Below, piece by piece: positions 37,746-46,432 of a DNA stretch of 64,000 nucleotides. A model generated the notes under the pieces. That model did no database searches. It was not told the origin of the DNA and saw only the letters and a list, made by a program, of their open reading frames with translations. The stretch lies in the NCBI RefSeq assembly GCF_003668565.1, contig NZ_RCWJ01000001.1:930001-994000 (forward strand), given 5' to 3'. The first letter of the stretch is position 1, and each line of letters begins with the position of its first letter. Source of the DNA: Mycetocola zhadangensis (GTDB lineage Bacteria; Actinomycetota; Actinomycetes; Actinomycetales; Microbacteriaceae). The translations under genes were made by a program, and so were the position numbers.

Positions 37746-37778
37746 CCCCACCCGTACCCCGTCCCACTTGGAGTTGGT

Positions 37779-38972
37779 ATGACGCAACTGCGCCTGTTTA
37801 CCTCGGAATCTGTCACCGAAGGGCATCCAGACAAAGTTTGCGACCAAATCTCCGACAGCATCCTCGACGCCATGCTCGAGCAGGATCCACACAGCCGTGT
37901 CGCCGTGGAAACCCTCGTCACCACCGGCCTCGTCCACGTCGCAGGTGAGGTGACAACCGAGGCGTACGTCGAGATCCCCACCCTGATCCGTGACCTCGTC
38001 ACGTCGATCGGCTACGACCACTCCGACGTCGGTTTCGACGGGAAATCCTGCGGAGTGTCCGTGTCGATCGGTCAGCAGTCACCCGACATCGCACAGGGTG
38101 TCGACTCCGCATTCGAGGCACGTGAACAGTCCAGCTCCGACGCGCTTGACGCTCAGGGCGCAGGCGACCAGGGCATCATGTTCGGATACGCCACCACCGA
38201 GACACCGCAGCTGATGCCGGTGCCCGGATGGATCGCGCACCGGCTCGCGGAGCGGCTCGCCGAGGTTCGCAAGTCAGGCGAGCTCGACTACCTGCGCCCA
38301 GATGGCAAGACGCAGGCCACCATTGGCTACGACGGCATCACACCACGCACCGTTGAAACTATTGTTCTGTCAACGCAGCACCGCGACGGCATCGAGATCG
38401 AAACACTCCGCGCAGACGTGGAAGAACTCGTGATCAAGCCCGTTCTCGACTCAGTCGATCTCGACACCTCGAACGTGAATTTCCTGATCAATCCGACCGG
38501 ACGGTTTGTCATCGGTGGCCCGCAGGGCGACGCTGGGCTCACCGGCCGCAAGATCATCATCGACACCTACGGAGGAGCCGCACGCCACGGCGGCGGCGCG
38601 TTCTCCGGAAAAGACCCGTCGAAGGTTGACCGCTCAGCTGCGTACGCGATGCGCTGGGTGGCAAAGAACGCTGTCGCCGCCGGCTTCGCTGACAAGCTCG
38701 AGGTGCAGGTTGCTTACGCCATCGGCAAGGCGGCTCCGGTTGGCCTCTACGTCGAAACCTTCGGCACAGCCAAGATCTCTGAAGACACCATAGTTGATGC
38801 GATTCGCGAGGTCTTCGACCTGCGGCCCGCCGCCATCGTTTCCTCCCTCGACCTGCTTCGGCCGATTTACGCTGCGACTGCGGCATACGGTCACTTCGGT
38901 CGTGAGCTTCCCGATTTCACCTGGGAGCGCCTCGACCGGGTCTCCGAGCTGCAGAGCGCGGCCGGGTTGTAA
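37779..38972 (+). CDS. metK: S-adenosylmethionine synthetase
   Basis: MetK (397 aa) makes SAM from methionine and [26 protein letters not shown] is near the N terminus, [15 protein letters not shown] near residues 127-141 and [25 protein letters not shown] near 265-289 match the family signatures. A GGAG ribosome site precedes the ATG. The 33-base gap upstream is too short to hold a SAM riboswitch, and none is seen. It lies directly before priA. Confidence 0.98.
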   Translation: MTQLRLFTSESVTEGHPDKVCDQISDSILDAMLEQDPHSRVAVETLVTTGLVHVAGEVTTEAYVEIPTLIRDLVTSIGYDHSDVGFDGKSCGVSVSIGQQSPDIAQGVDSAFEAREQSSSDALDAQGAGDQGIMFGYATTETPQLMPVPGWIAHRLAERLAEVRKSGELDYLRPDGKTQATIGYDGITPRTVETIVLSTQHRDGIEIETLRADVEELVIKPVLDSVDLDTSNVNFLINPTGRFVIGGPQGDAGLTGRKIIIDTYGGAARHGGGAFSGKDPSKVDRSAAYAMRWVAKNAVAAGFADKLEVQVAYAIGKAAPVGLYVETFGTAKISEDTIVDAIREVFDLRPAAIVSSLDLLRPIYAATAAYGHFGRELPDFTWERLDRVSELQSAAGL

Positions 38973-38974
38973 CA

Positions 38975-41023
38975 ATGACCACACCGGCTGAAAGCACGCC
39001 GGTGAAGGCCGCCCCGGGGTCCGTTGCTCGGGTCGCCATCGATTCGCCACTCCCGCAACTGGACCACCTTTTCGACTACAGCATCCCCCCGGAGCTTGCC
39101 GAAACCGCGGTGCCAGGCGTCCGGGTCATGGTGCCGTTCCGGTCGGCCGGCCGGCTGAACCGTGGCTACATTGTCGACGTTGCAGCGAAGGCTGAGGGAT
39201 TCGATGGCACCCTGAGCGCGCTCGACTCGGTCGTGTCGCCCGTGCCCGTTCTCACCCAGGAGCTGTGGAGCCTGGCGCGCCGGCTCGCAGACAGGGCAGC
39301 CGGTTCGGCAACCGACATCCTCCGATTGGCGATCCCTCCGCGTCAGGTGCGGGTCGAGAAGGCGTGGCTGGCTGAGCAGGCGGCGACGACGCAGAACGGC
39401 GCTGAGTCCTCTTCGAAAACGGATGCCACTGACCTCACGTCCCAGCCGAATCCGACGCCGCTGCCCGGAATCACCGATTACCCCGAGTCGCTCGCGGAGG
39501 CGCTAGACGCCCGCGGCCGCGTCGCGCTTGCCGCGATTCCAACGGTGACCGACATTGGCGGCGCCTGGGTCGGCCGATGGGCTGTCACCGTCGCTGAACT
39601 CAGCGCCCGGGTTCTCGCTGGTGGGGCAAGCGTGATCGTCGCTCTCCCTGATTACCGCGACCAGGACCAGCTGTACGCCGCCCTGGAGCGCGTGATCCCG
39701 CCGGAACAGCTCACCCGGGTCGATGCGCGACAATCGAACGCCGAGCGATATCGATCCTTCCTCGACTGTCTGACGGCCGAGCCCCGTGTGATTGTCGGCA
39801 ACCGGTCTGCCGTCTACGCGCCAGCGGCGAACCTCGGCCTCCTCGTCGTCTGGGACGACGGCGACCCGCTGCACTCCGAACCGTTGTCGCCGTACGTGCA
39901 CGCCCGAGACGCGGCACTCGTCCGCCAGGAGGAGTCCGGCGCGGCACTGGTCTTTGCCGGCCACACTCGAAGCGCCGATGTGCAGCGCCTTGTCGAGATT
40001 GGCTGGGTCACCGCCGTTGCACCCACCCGGGTGTACACCCCTCGGGTAATGCTCACCGCAAATTCCGACACAACAGAGGCCGGGGCCGTCGCCGCGCGAA
40101 TCCCATCGATGGCGTGGCGCCAGGCCAGAGAAGCCCTGGCCACCGGCCCGGTCCTGGTGCAGGTTTCCCGGCCCGGGTACGCGCCGGTGATCGCCTGCGC
40201 GCGTTGTTCCCAGGCCGCCCGGTGCACCGCGTGCTCCGGCCCGCTCGGCATTCCACGCGCCGGAGCGCTGCCGGCCTGCACACTCTGCGGGGCGATCGCG
40301 AGCAACTGGGCGTGCGATCACTGTGAGGCAACCAAACTCCGCCTCGTTACCCGAGGAACAGGCCGAACAGCTGAGGAGCTCGGTCGTGCATTTCCCGGCG
40401 TGCGGGTTGTGGTGTCCGACGGTGAACGCCAGGTCGTCGGAGTGTCAGGATCGCCGGCTCTCGTTGTAGCGACACGAGGCGCCGAGCCCGTCGCCGACGG
40501 TGGATATGCTGCCGTTCTGCTGCTCGATGGCGACCGGATGCTCGCCGCTGAATCGCTGCGCATCGCCGAAGACTGCCTCCGCTGGTGGTCCAATGCGGCC
40601 GCGCTCTCAGCCCCGGGTGCTCCCGTCGTTCTCACCGGTGTCTCCGGCACCCTCGCAACCGCCCTCGCCACCTGGAATCAACCGGCGTTTGCGTCAGCAG
40701 AACTCGCCGATCGACGCGTCCTGCGCTTCCCGCCCGCTGTGCGCGTGGCATCCGTCACCGGGGAAGACGCTGCGGTGCGCGACGCTGTTGAAGCGGTGAC
40801 GGCCCTGGTTCCAGCGGATGTCCTGGGCCCTGTTCCAACGGAGGACGGTGTTCGGACGATTCTTCGACTCGATTTCGGCAAGGCACCGGCCGCCGCGCGC
40901 GAACTGCGGGCTGCGGTTGTGAAGAACGCGACAAAGCGGCGCAAACCACCGGCGGGCAAGGCGGTCTACCGGCAGGCTCCTACACTGAAAGTACGATTCG
41001 ACGACCCGGAGATCCTGTCATGA
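38975..41023 (+). CDS. priA: Primosomal protein N' (PriA) without helicase motifs
   Basis: This 682-aa protein aligns with PriA, the replication restart factor, but only as a shell. The N-terminal DNA-binding region is present (ARVAIDSPLPQLDHLFDYSIP). The ATPase motifs are missing: there is no GxGKT P-loop and the DEEH box reads VWDDGDP. Eight cysteines of the zinc module remain (CARC, CTAC, CTLC, CDHC near residues 409-449). This loss is known for actinobacterial PriA, which therefore probably acts as a structural primosome protein. Ala-rich linkers around residue 140 add length. Confidence 0.92.
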   Translation: MTTPAESTPVKAAPGSVARVAIDSPLPQLDHLFDYSIPPELAETAVPGVRVMVPFRSAGRLNRGYIVDVAAKAEGFDGTLSALDSVVSPVPVLTQELWSLARRLADRAAGSATDILRLAIPPRQVRVEKAWLAEQAATTQNGAESSSKTDATDLTSQPNPTPLPGITDYPESLAEALDARGRVALAAIPTVTDIGGAWVGRWAVTVAELSARVLAGGASVIVALPDYRDQDQLYAALERVIPPEQLTRVDARQSNAERYRSFLDCLTAEPRVIVGNRSAVYAPAANLGLLVVWDDGDPLHSEPLSPYVHARDAALVRQEESGAALVFAGHTRSADVQRLVEIGWVTAVAPTRVYTPRVMLTANSDTTEAGAVAARIPSMAWRQAREALATGPVLVQVSRPGYAPVIACARCSQAARCTACSGPLGIPRAGALPACTLCGAIASNWACDHCEATKLRLVTRGTGRTAEELGRAFPGVRVVVSDGERQVVGVSGSPALVVATRGAEPVADGGYAAVLLLDGDRMLAAESLRIAEDCLRWWSNAAALSAPGAPVVLTGVSGTLATALATWNQPAFASAELADRRVLRFPPAVRVASVTGEDAAVRDAVEAVTALVPADVLGPVPTEDGVRTILRLDFGKAPAAARELRAAVVKNATKRRKPPAGKAVYRQAPTLKVRFDDPEILS

Positions 41024-41051
41024 CCCCTCGCACCACCCACGCACCGTCCGC

Positions 41052-41969
41052 ATGAGGCTCATCTTCGCAGGGACCCCGTCCGTCGCCGTGTCCAGCCTGC
41101 TCTCACTGATCGAGAGCGATCACGAAATCGTCGCTGTGATCTCACGGGAGGACGCGCCACTGGGGCGCAAGCGAGTTCTCACACCGTCGCCGGTCGCCCA
41201 CGCAGCCGAGGAACGCGGTATTCCCGTGCTCAAGGCCAACCGTCTCACCGCAGAGATGGCCGAGACCGTTCGCGCACTGAACGCCGACCTCGGCGTGATC
41301 GTCGCGTACGGCGGTCTCGTGCGCGAACCGCTGCTGTCCACACCGCGGCTGGGCTGGATCAACCTTCACTTCTCACTTCTGCCAGCGTGGCGGGGTGCCG
41401 CGCCCGTACAGCGGTCGCTGATCGCTGGCGACACAGTGACGGGCGCGAGCGTTTTCCAACTGGTTCCCGCGCTCGACGCCGGCGATGTCTTCGGCACTGT
41501 CGAGCACCAGGTGTCGCCTGACGTCACCGCCGGAGCCCTGCTCGACGAGCTTGCCGCCGTCGGAAGTGATCTCCTGGTCTCTGTCGTCGACGACATTGCC
41601 ACGGGAACCGCCGTGGCCTTACCCCAGTCAGGTGAGGTCACGCTCGCGCCGAAACTCACTCTCGACGACGGCCGACTCGACTGGTCAGAGGATGCTGGCG
41701 CGCTCTATTCCCGGATCCGTGGCGTGACTCCTGAGCCGGGTGCACACACCACCATCGGTGGAGCCCGATTCAAAATTCTCGAAGCCAATCCACGGCCAGA
41801 GCTAACGCTCCAGCCTGGAGAGCTTGCCCTGCACGACAAGGTCGTGCTCATCGGAACCGGCTCAACGGCGCTCGAGCTGGTGTCTGTGCAGCCAGCGGGG
41901 AAGTCCGCGATGCGCGCAGCCGACTGGTGGAGAGGCCTCGGCCCCGATCCGCGAATCGTGGCAGAGTAG
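41052..41969 (+). CDS. fmt: Methionyl-tRNA formyltransferase
   Basis: Fmt (305 aa) formylates initiator Met-tRNA with 10-formyl-THF. The catalytic signature LHFSLLPAWRGAAPVQ lies near residues 104-119 and the N-terminal FAGTPSVAVSSL is typical. The C-terminal OB-like domain ends with MRAADWWRGLGP. There is no Shine-Dalgarno before the ATG; a TAnnnT-type TACACT at 40981-40986, inside the end of priA, could provide a promoter. It is followed nine bases later by the rRNA methyltransferase gene. Confidence 0.96.
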   Translation: MRLIFAGTPSVAVSSLLSLIESDHEIVAVISREDAPLGRKRVLTPSPVAHAAEERGIPVLKANRLTAEMAETVRALNADLGVIVAYGGLVREPLLSTPRLGWINLHFSLLPAWRGAAPVQRSLIAGDTVTGASVFQLVPALDAGDVFGTVEHQVSPDVTAGALLDELAAVGSDLLVSVVDDIATGTAVALPQSGEVTLAPKLTLDDGRLDWSEDAGALYSRIRGVTPEPGAHTTIGGARFKILEANPRPELTLQPGELALHDKVVLIGTGSTALELVSVQPAGKSAMRAADWWRGLGPDPRIVAE

Positions 41970-41978
41970 AGCCACACA

Positions 41979-43376
41979 ATGAATTCAGCACCTCCTTCCT
42001 CAGCTCAGGTCCAGCCAGCCCGCCGCGTTGCGTTCGACGTCATCTCCGCGGTAAGCAGGGACGACGCATACGCGAACCTTCTGCTTCCGACGTTAATCTC
42101 CCGTCAGGCGCTGAACACCGCAGACGCCGGTTTGGCCACAGAACTCACCTACGGGACGCTTCGGATGCGCGGCTACTATGACCGCGTGATCGCGATGGCC
42201 GCCAACCGCCCGGTCACCGACATTGATCCGGACATTCTCGATGTGCTTCGGCTCGGAGCGCACCAGTTGCTCGCCACCCGGGTGGCACCACACGCCGCAG
42301 TCAACGAGTCGGTTGCCCTGGCCCGAAGCGTCGGGTCCCGCTCCGCCGTCGGGTTCACCAACGGGGTACTGCGCACTCTGTCGCGCTCGACGCCAGAAGA
42401 GTGGAAAGAGCGGGTGCTCGCGACAACCAAGACCGCTGACGATCGCCTCGCGACCGAGCATGCCCACCCGGCATGGATCGTCCGCGCGTTCCGCCAGGCC
42501 CTCGCCGCCGAGGGCCGGCCGGACGAACTGGAAGCGCTCCTGGCCGCAGACAACATCGCTCCACGCGTCAACCTGATCGCGCTGCCGGGACTCGCGACAC
42601 CGCCGAACGACGCCGAACTGAACTCGCACTCGCCGTTCGGTTTCGTACTCGCAAGCGGCGACCCTGATGCGGCCATCCGCCACGAGTCGGGACGCCTGCG
42701 CGTACAGGACGAAGGCTCCCAGATCGCCGCACTCGCTCTCAGCAGGGCCAAACCCATCGCCGACCGGGAGCGCTGGCTCGACCTGTGTGCCGGGCCAGGT
42801 GGGAAGACCGCGCTCCTCGGTGCCGAAGCCGCACTTTCCGGCGCCGTTGTGACAGCCAACGAAGTGGTTCCGGCCCGAGCCGAACTCGTTCGACGTGCGG
42901 TCGCTCCCGTTCCAGGGGACATACAGGTCACCGAACTTGACGGCACCCTGGTCGGCGAGCTGCACCCGGAAAGTTTCGACAGGATTCTCGTCGACGCGCC
43001 ATGCACTGGGCTCGGTGCCCTGCGCCGTCGCCCCGAAGCCCGCTGGCGCAAGACCGCCAAGGATGTCGGTGACCTGACCAAACTGCAGCAGTCGCTTCTG
43101 CTGTCAGCGTTCGCCGCGCTCAAGCCAGGGGGAGTGCTCGCGTATGTCACCTGTTCGCCGCACCTGGCTGAGTCGCGCGGCGTTGTGCTCGACTCGCTCC
43201 GCCGTCTCGGTGACGCCGCCGAGCTCCTCGACACGGCCGCCGTCGTGCAAAACGTCGTGCGCGAACCGGTCGACCTCGGCGAGCAGCAGACGGAACGAGC
43301 CGGAACAACCGTTCAGTTGTGGCCCCACCGCCACGGAACTGATGCCATGTTCATCGCCCTTCTCACCAAGGTCTGA
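41979..43376 (+). CDS. rsmB: 16S rRNA (cytosine-5) methyltransferase RsmB (NusB-like N terminus)
   Basis: RsmB (465 aa) methylates C967-equivalent of 16S rRNA. Residues 10-150 form the NusB-like RNA-binding domain (ARRVAFDVISAVSRDDAYANLLLP). The SAM-dependent domain shows LDLCAGPGGKTALLGAEA near residues 267-284, VDAPCTGLGALRRRPEARWRK near 338-358 with one catalytic Cys, and AYVTCSPHLAES near 388-399 with the other. It forms a pair with fmt, as in many bacteria. Confidence 0.95.
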   Translation: MNSAPPSSAQVQPARRVAFDVISAVSRDDAYANLLLPTLISRQALNTADAGLATELTYGTLRMRGYYDRVIAMAANRPVTDIDPDILDVLRLGAHQLLATRVAPHAAVNESVALARSVGSRSAVGFTNGVLRTLSRSTPEEWKERVLATTKTADDRLATEHAHPAWIVRAFRQALAAEGRPDELEALLAADNIAPRVNLIALPGLATPPNDAELNSHSPFGFVLASGDPDAAIRHESGRLRVQDEGSQIAALALSRAKPIADRERWLDLCAGPGGKTALLGAEAALSGAVVTANEVVPARAELVRRAVAPVPGDIQVTELDGTLVGELHPESFDRILVDAPCTGLGALRRRPEARWRKTAKDVGDLTKLQQSLLLSAFAALKPGGVLAYVTCSPHLAESRGVVLDSLRRLGDAAELLDTAAVVQNVVREPVDLGEQQTERAGTTVQLWPHRHGTDAMFIALLTKV

Positions 43377-43392
43377 GCGCGCCGGACTTCGA

Positions 43393-43398
43393 TAGGCT
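43393..43398 (+). promoter_or_regulatory. candidate -10 TAGGCT for a leaderless rpe mRNA
   Basis: TAGGCT is followed by six bases (CGATCC) and the rpe ATG. There is no Shine-Dalgarno, so transcription would begin at or next to the start codon. The arrangement matches that before rarA base for base in spacing. Confidence 0.45.
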
Positions 43399-43404
43399 CG
43401 ATCC

Positions 43405-44085
43405 ATGTCGATCCGGATCAACCCGAGCATTCTGGCCGCTGACTTCGTGAACATGGAGAGCGCCCTGCACTCGATCAGTTCCGCTGACCTTGTGCACGTG
43501 GACGTGATGGACAACCACTTCGTTCCGAACCTCACCTTCGGACCGGGGATGGTCGGCCGAATTCAGGACGTGTCACCGATTCCGCTCGACGTGCACCTGA
43601 TGATCGAGAATCCAGAACGGTGGGCTCCGGGCTATGCCGAGCTCGGTGCGTTCTCAGTGACCTTCCATGCTGAATCGACGAGCGACCCGGTCGCCGTTGC
43701 ACGGCGCCTGCGCGAAATCGGATCTCGAGCCGGACTCGCGCTCAAACCCGGCACCGACGTCGAGCCGTATCTCGAGCTCCTCGACGAGTTCGACCAGATC
43801 CTCGTGATGACAGTCGAGCCCGGGTTCGGTGGTCAAAAGTTCATGCACGAGACCATGCCTAAGCTGCGTCTGCTCGCCGAGACGGCGACGCGAACCGGCT
43901 CGGAGCTGTGGCTTCAGGTCGACGGCGGCATCACTGAAGACACCATCGCTGTCGCGGCGGAAGCCGGAGCGAACACCTTCGTCGCCGGTTCAAGTGTGTT
44001 CGCCTCGGATAACCCCGCGTTGCAGATCGACACTCTGCGCCAAACGGCCTCTCGTCACGCGCACGACCACCGGGCGAATCGCTAG
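43405..44085 (+). CDS. rpe: Ribulose-phosphate 3-epimerase
   Basis: Rpe (226 aa) interconverts ribulose 5-phosphate and xylulose 5-phosphate in the pentose phosphate pathway. The TIM-barrel motifs are intact: [31 protein letters not shown] near residues 31-48 with metal ligands, [12 protein letters not shown] near 136-147 and VDGGITEDT near 172-180. No ribosome site precedes the ATG, but a -10 element lies six bases before it. hisE follows 13 bases after the stop. Confidence 0.96.
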   Translation: MSIRINPSILAADFVNMESALHSISSADLVHVDVMDNHFVPNLTFGPGMVGRIQDVSPIPLDVHLMIENPERWAPGYAELGAFSVTFHAESTSDPVAVARRLREIGSRAGLALKPGTDVEPYLELLDEFDQILVMTVEPGFGGQKFMHETMPKLRLLAETATRTGSELWLQVDGGITEDTIAVAAEAGANTFVAGSSVFASDNPALQIDTLRQTASRHAHDHRANR

Positions 44086-44091
44086 TACCCT
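44086..44091 (+). promoter_or_regulatory. candidate -10 TACCCT for a leaderless hisE mRNA
   Basis: TACCCT directly follows the rpe stop and lies seven bases before the hisE GTG, with no ribosome site in between. This would start the hisEG transcript at the GTG codon. Confidence 0.4.
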
Positions 44092-44098
44092 GATACCT

Positions 44099-44362
44099 GT
44101 GAAAACATTCGACGATCTGTTCGCGGAGCTCTCTGTCAAGGCCGAAACCCGGCCGGAAGGCAGCGGCACCGTCCGCGAACTCGATGCTGGCGTCCACGCC
44201 ATCGGCAAGAAGATCGTCGAGGAGGCTGCCGAAGTCTGGATGGCCGCCGAATACCAGAGCGACACCGAGACCGCCGAAGAGATCTCCCAGTTGATCTATC
44301 ACCTGCAGGTCCTCATGATCGCCAAGGGACTCTCGCCTGAGGACGTCTATCGACATCTGTGA
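44099..44362 (+). CDS. hisE: Phosphoribosyl-ATP diphosphatase
   Basis: HisE (87 aa) hydrolyses PR-ATP to PR-AMP, the second step of histidine synthesis. The MazG-like core [18 protein letters not shown] (residues 38-55) and [14 protein letters not shown] carry the acidic metal ligands. The GTG at 44099 gives the normal length; the frame is open upstream inside rpe but that is a shadow. HisE is separate from HisI here, unlike the fused enterobacterial protein. hisG follows after 61 bases. Confidence 0.94.
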   Translation: MKTFDDLFAELSVKAETRPEGSGTVRELDAGVHAIGKKIVEEAAEVWMAAEYQSDTETAEEISQLIYHLQVLMIAKGLSPEDVYRHL

Positions 44363-44423
44363 CGCCAGGGAGGCAACTCCCGACGCCATGTCGATCAGAC
44401 CACCACAAACGAGAGAATTTCCC

Positions 44424-45263
44424 ATGCTGAGAATCGCAGTGCCCAACAAAGGCTCACTCGCAGACACCGCCGCACAGATGCTGTCTGAGGCAGGCTACGC
44501 CGGTCGCCGAGACCCCAAAGAGCTTCACCTGATCGACGCCCGCAACGACGTCGAGTTCTTCTTCCTCCGCCCCCGAGACATCGCGACCTACGTTGGCTCA
44601 GGCGCGCTGGACGTTGGAATCACCGGGCGCGACCTGCTGCTCGATTCCGGCTCGAAAGCCGTCGAGATCGAAAGCCTCGGCTTCGGAGACTCCACATTCC
44701 GGTTCGCCGGGCCAATCGGCAAGTTCTCCACCCTCGAAGACCTCGCCGGGCTTCGCGTGGCCACCAGCTACCCTGGCCTCGTTGGATCCTTCCTGGCCGA
44801 TCACAACGTCTCGGTAGACCTCGTTCCCCTCGATGGTGCCGTCGAATCCGCTGTCCGACTCGGGGTAGCGGATGCTGTCGCTGACGTGGTCTCGACAGGT
44901 ACCACCCTGCGCAAAGCGGAATTGGACATCTTCGGGCCGGTGATTCTCGAATCAACGGCTGTGCTCATCGGTGCTCCGGAGGAAAAGGCCGGACTGGCCA
45001 CGCTGCGTCGTCGACTCCAGGGCGTGCTCGTTGCCCGCCAGTTCGTGATCATGGACTACGACCTTCCGGAACGCCTGCTCGATCAGGCAACGGCCATCGC
45101 GGGCGGCATTGAGTCTCCGACCGTCTCACCGCTCCGTGACAAGGAATGGGTCGCCGTTCGGGTGATGGTTCCTCGCGAGCGAACCAATCAGATCATGGAC
45201 GCACTCTACGAGATCGGCGCACGCGCCATCCTGGTGAGCGCGATCCACGCGGCGAGGCTTTAG
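44424..45263 (+). CDS. hisG: ATP phosphoribosyltransferase (long form)
   Basis: HisG (279 aa) joins ATP and PRPP in the first, feedback-controlled step of histidine synthesis. MLRIAVPNKGSLADTAAQML opens the protein, the domain II region holds DVGITGRDLLLD and the PRPP loop is in ADAVADVVSTGTTLRKAEL near residues 150-168. The C-terminal 75 residues form the regulatory domain of the long form, so no HisZ is needed. I prefer the ATG at 44424 to one 12 codons upstream because it begins at the conserved strand. Confidence 0.95.
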   Translation: MLRIAVPNKGSLADTAAQMLSEAGYAGRRDPKELHLIDARNDVEFFFLRPRDIATYVGSGALDVGITGRDLLLDSGSKAVEIESLGFGDSTFRFAGPIGKFSTLEDLAGLRVATSYPGLVGSFLADHNVSVDLVPLDGAVESAVRLGVADAVADVVSTGTTLRKAELDIFGPVILESTAVLIGAPEEKAGLATLRRRLQGVLVARQFVIMDYDLPERLLDQATAIAGGIESPTVSPLRDKEWVAVRVMVPRERTNQIMDALYEIGARAILVSAIHAARL

Positions 45264-45275
45264 GCGGAGCGGACG

Positions 45276-46040
45276 ATGACCGTAGCCTGCCGCGTCATAC
45301 CGTGCCTCGACGTCGCCGACGGGCGCGTGGTCAAAGGGGTCAACTTCCAGAACCTCCGCGACGCGGGAGACCCCGTTGAACTGGCCCGTCGGTACTACGA
45401 GCAGGGCGCAGACGAACTCACCTTCCTGGACGTCACAGCGACCGTCGATAACAGGGCAACGACCTATGACGTTGTGACGAGGACCGCTGAACAGGTGTTC
45501 ATTCCTCTCACCGTTGGCGGTGGCATCCGCAGTACCGAAGATGTCGCTCGACTGCAGGGAAGCGGAGCAGACAAGGTCGGCGTGAACAGCGCCGCCATCG
45601 CTCGGCCTGCTTTGCTCGGCGAGATCGCGGACCGGTTCGGCGCTCAGGTGCTCGTGCTTTCGCTCGACGTCAAACGATCACAAACGACGGAGTCGGGCTT
45701 TGTGGTGACCACGCACGGTGGGCGCACCGAGACAACGCTGGATGCCGTGGCCTGGGCGCGCGAGGCGATCGAGCGAGGCGCAGGCGAACTTCTCGTCAAC
45801 TCGATCGACGCTGACGGCACCAAGGAGGGTTTCGACCTCGAGTTGCTCGCACTGATGCGTGAGATCAGCACGGTCCCTGTGATCGCCTCTGGGGGAGCCG
45901 GGCGCGTCGAACACTTCCCGCCAGCCATCGCGGCCGGTGCGGACGCTGTGCTTGCCGCGAGCGTTTTCCACTCGGGCCAACTGACGATCGGCGACGTCAA
46001 ACGTGAACTTGCACACGAAGGGATCCTGGTGCGCTCATGA
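45276..46040 (+). CDS. hisF: Imidazole glycerol phosphate synthase subunit HisF
   Basis: HisF (254 aa) is the cyclase subunit that, with HisH, forms IGP and AICAR. The half-barrel motifs [15 protein letters not shown] (catalytic Asp near residue 11) and the later LSLDVKR (Asp near 130) are present, with [14 protein letters not shown] between and [12 protein letters not shown] near the end. hisH, hisA, hisB, hisC and hisD are not in the window. Its stop overlaps the hisI ATG by four bases. Confidence 0.96.
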   Translation: MTVACRVIPCLDVADGRVVKGVNFQNLRDAGDPVELARRYYEQGADELTFLDVTATVDNRATTYDVVTRTAEQVFIPLTVGGGIRSTEDVARLQGSGADKVGVNSAAIARPALLGEIADRFGAQVLVLSLDVKRSQTTESGFVVTTHGGRTETTLDAVAWAREAIERGAGELLVNSIDADGTKEGFDLELLALMREISTVPVIASGGAGRVEHFPPAIAAGADAVLAASVFHSGQLTIGDVKRELAHEGILVRS

Positions 46041-46432
46041 GCGTCTCATCGACAATCGAGTCCATTTCGTTCAACGCGGACGGGCTCGTACCCGCGATCA
46101 TCCAGCAGTGGGACACCGGTGAGGTGCTCATGCTCGGCTGGATGAACGATGAGGCCGTTCGCCGCACACTGACCGAGGGCAGGGTGACCTTCTGGTCGCG
46201 GTCACGTTCGGAGTACTGGCGCAAAGGCGACACCTCCGGCAACGCGCAGTACGTGCGTGGCGCTTCGCTCGACTGCGACAACGACACGCTGCTCGTCCAG
46301 GTGGAACAGGTCGGCGTTGCCTGCCACACCGGAACACGGACCTGCTTCGACTCCCGCGACCTGAGCCCGGTCATCGGGGACATTCCTGACGCCGACTCCA
46401 GCGACTCAACTCCCGAGGGCGACGATGTCTAA
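46037..46432 (+). CDS. hisI: Phosphoribosyl-AMP cyclohydrolase
   Basis: HisI (131 aa) opens the purine ring of PR-AMP in histidine synthesis. [40 protein letters not shown] and the metal site [27 protein letters not shown] are fully conserved. The C-terminal tail of about 20 residues is acidic. The gene overlaps hisF at one end and trpE by eight bases at the other, so his and trp genes are physically coupled and no trp leader attenuator is possible here. Confidence 0.96.
   Translation: MSVSSTIESISFNADGLVPAIIQQWDTGEVLMLGWMNDEAVRRTLTEGRVTFWSRSRSEYWRKGDTSGNAQYVRGASLDCDNDTLLVQVEQVGVACHTGTRTCFDSRDLSPVIGDIPDADSSDSTPEGDDV

Noticed and set aside
37746-37778. A SAM riboswitch in front of metK
   Set aside because: The gap to coaBC is only 33 bases and shows no riboswitch core.
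46400-46424. A trp leader peptide and attenuator before trpE
   Set aside because: trpE overlaps hisI by eight bases, leaving no leader; no Trp-rich short frame is present.
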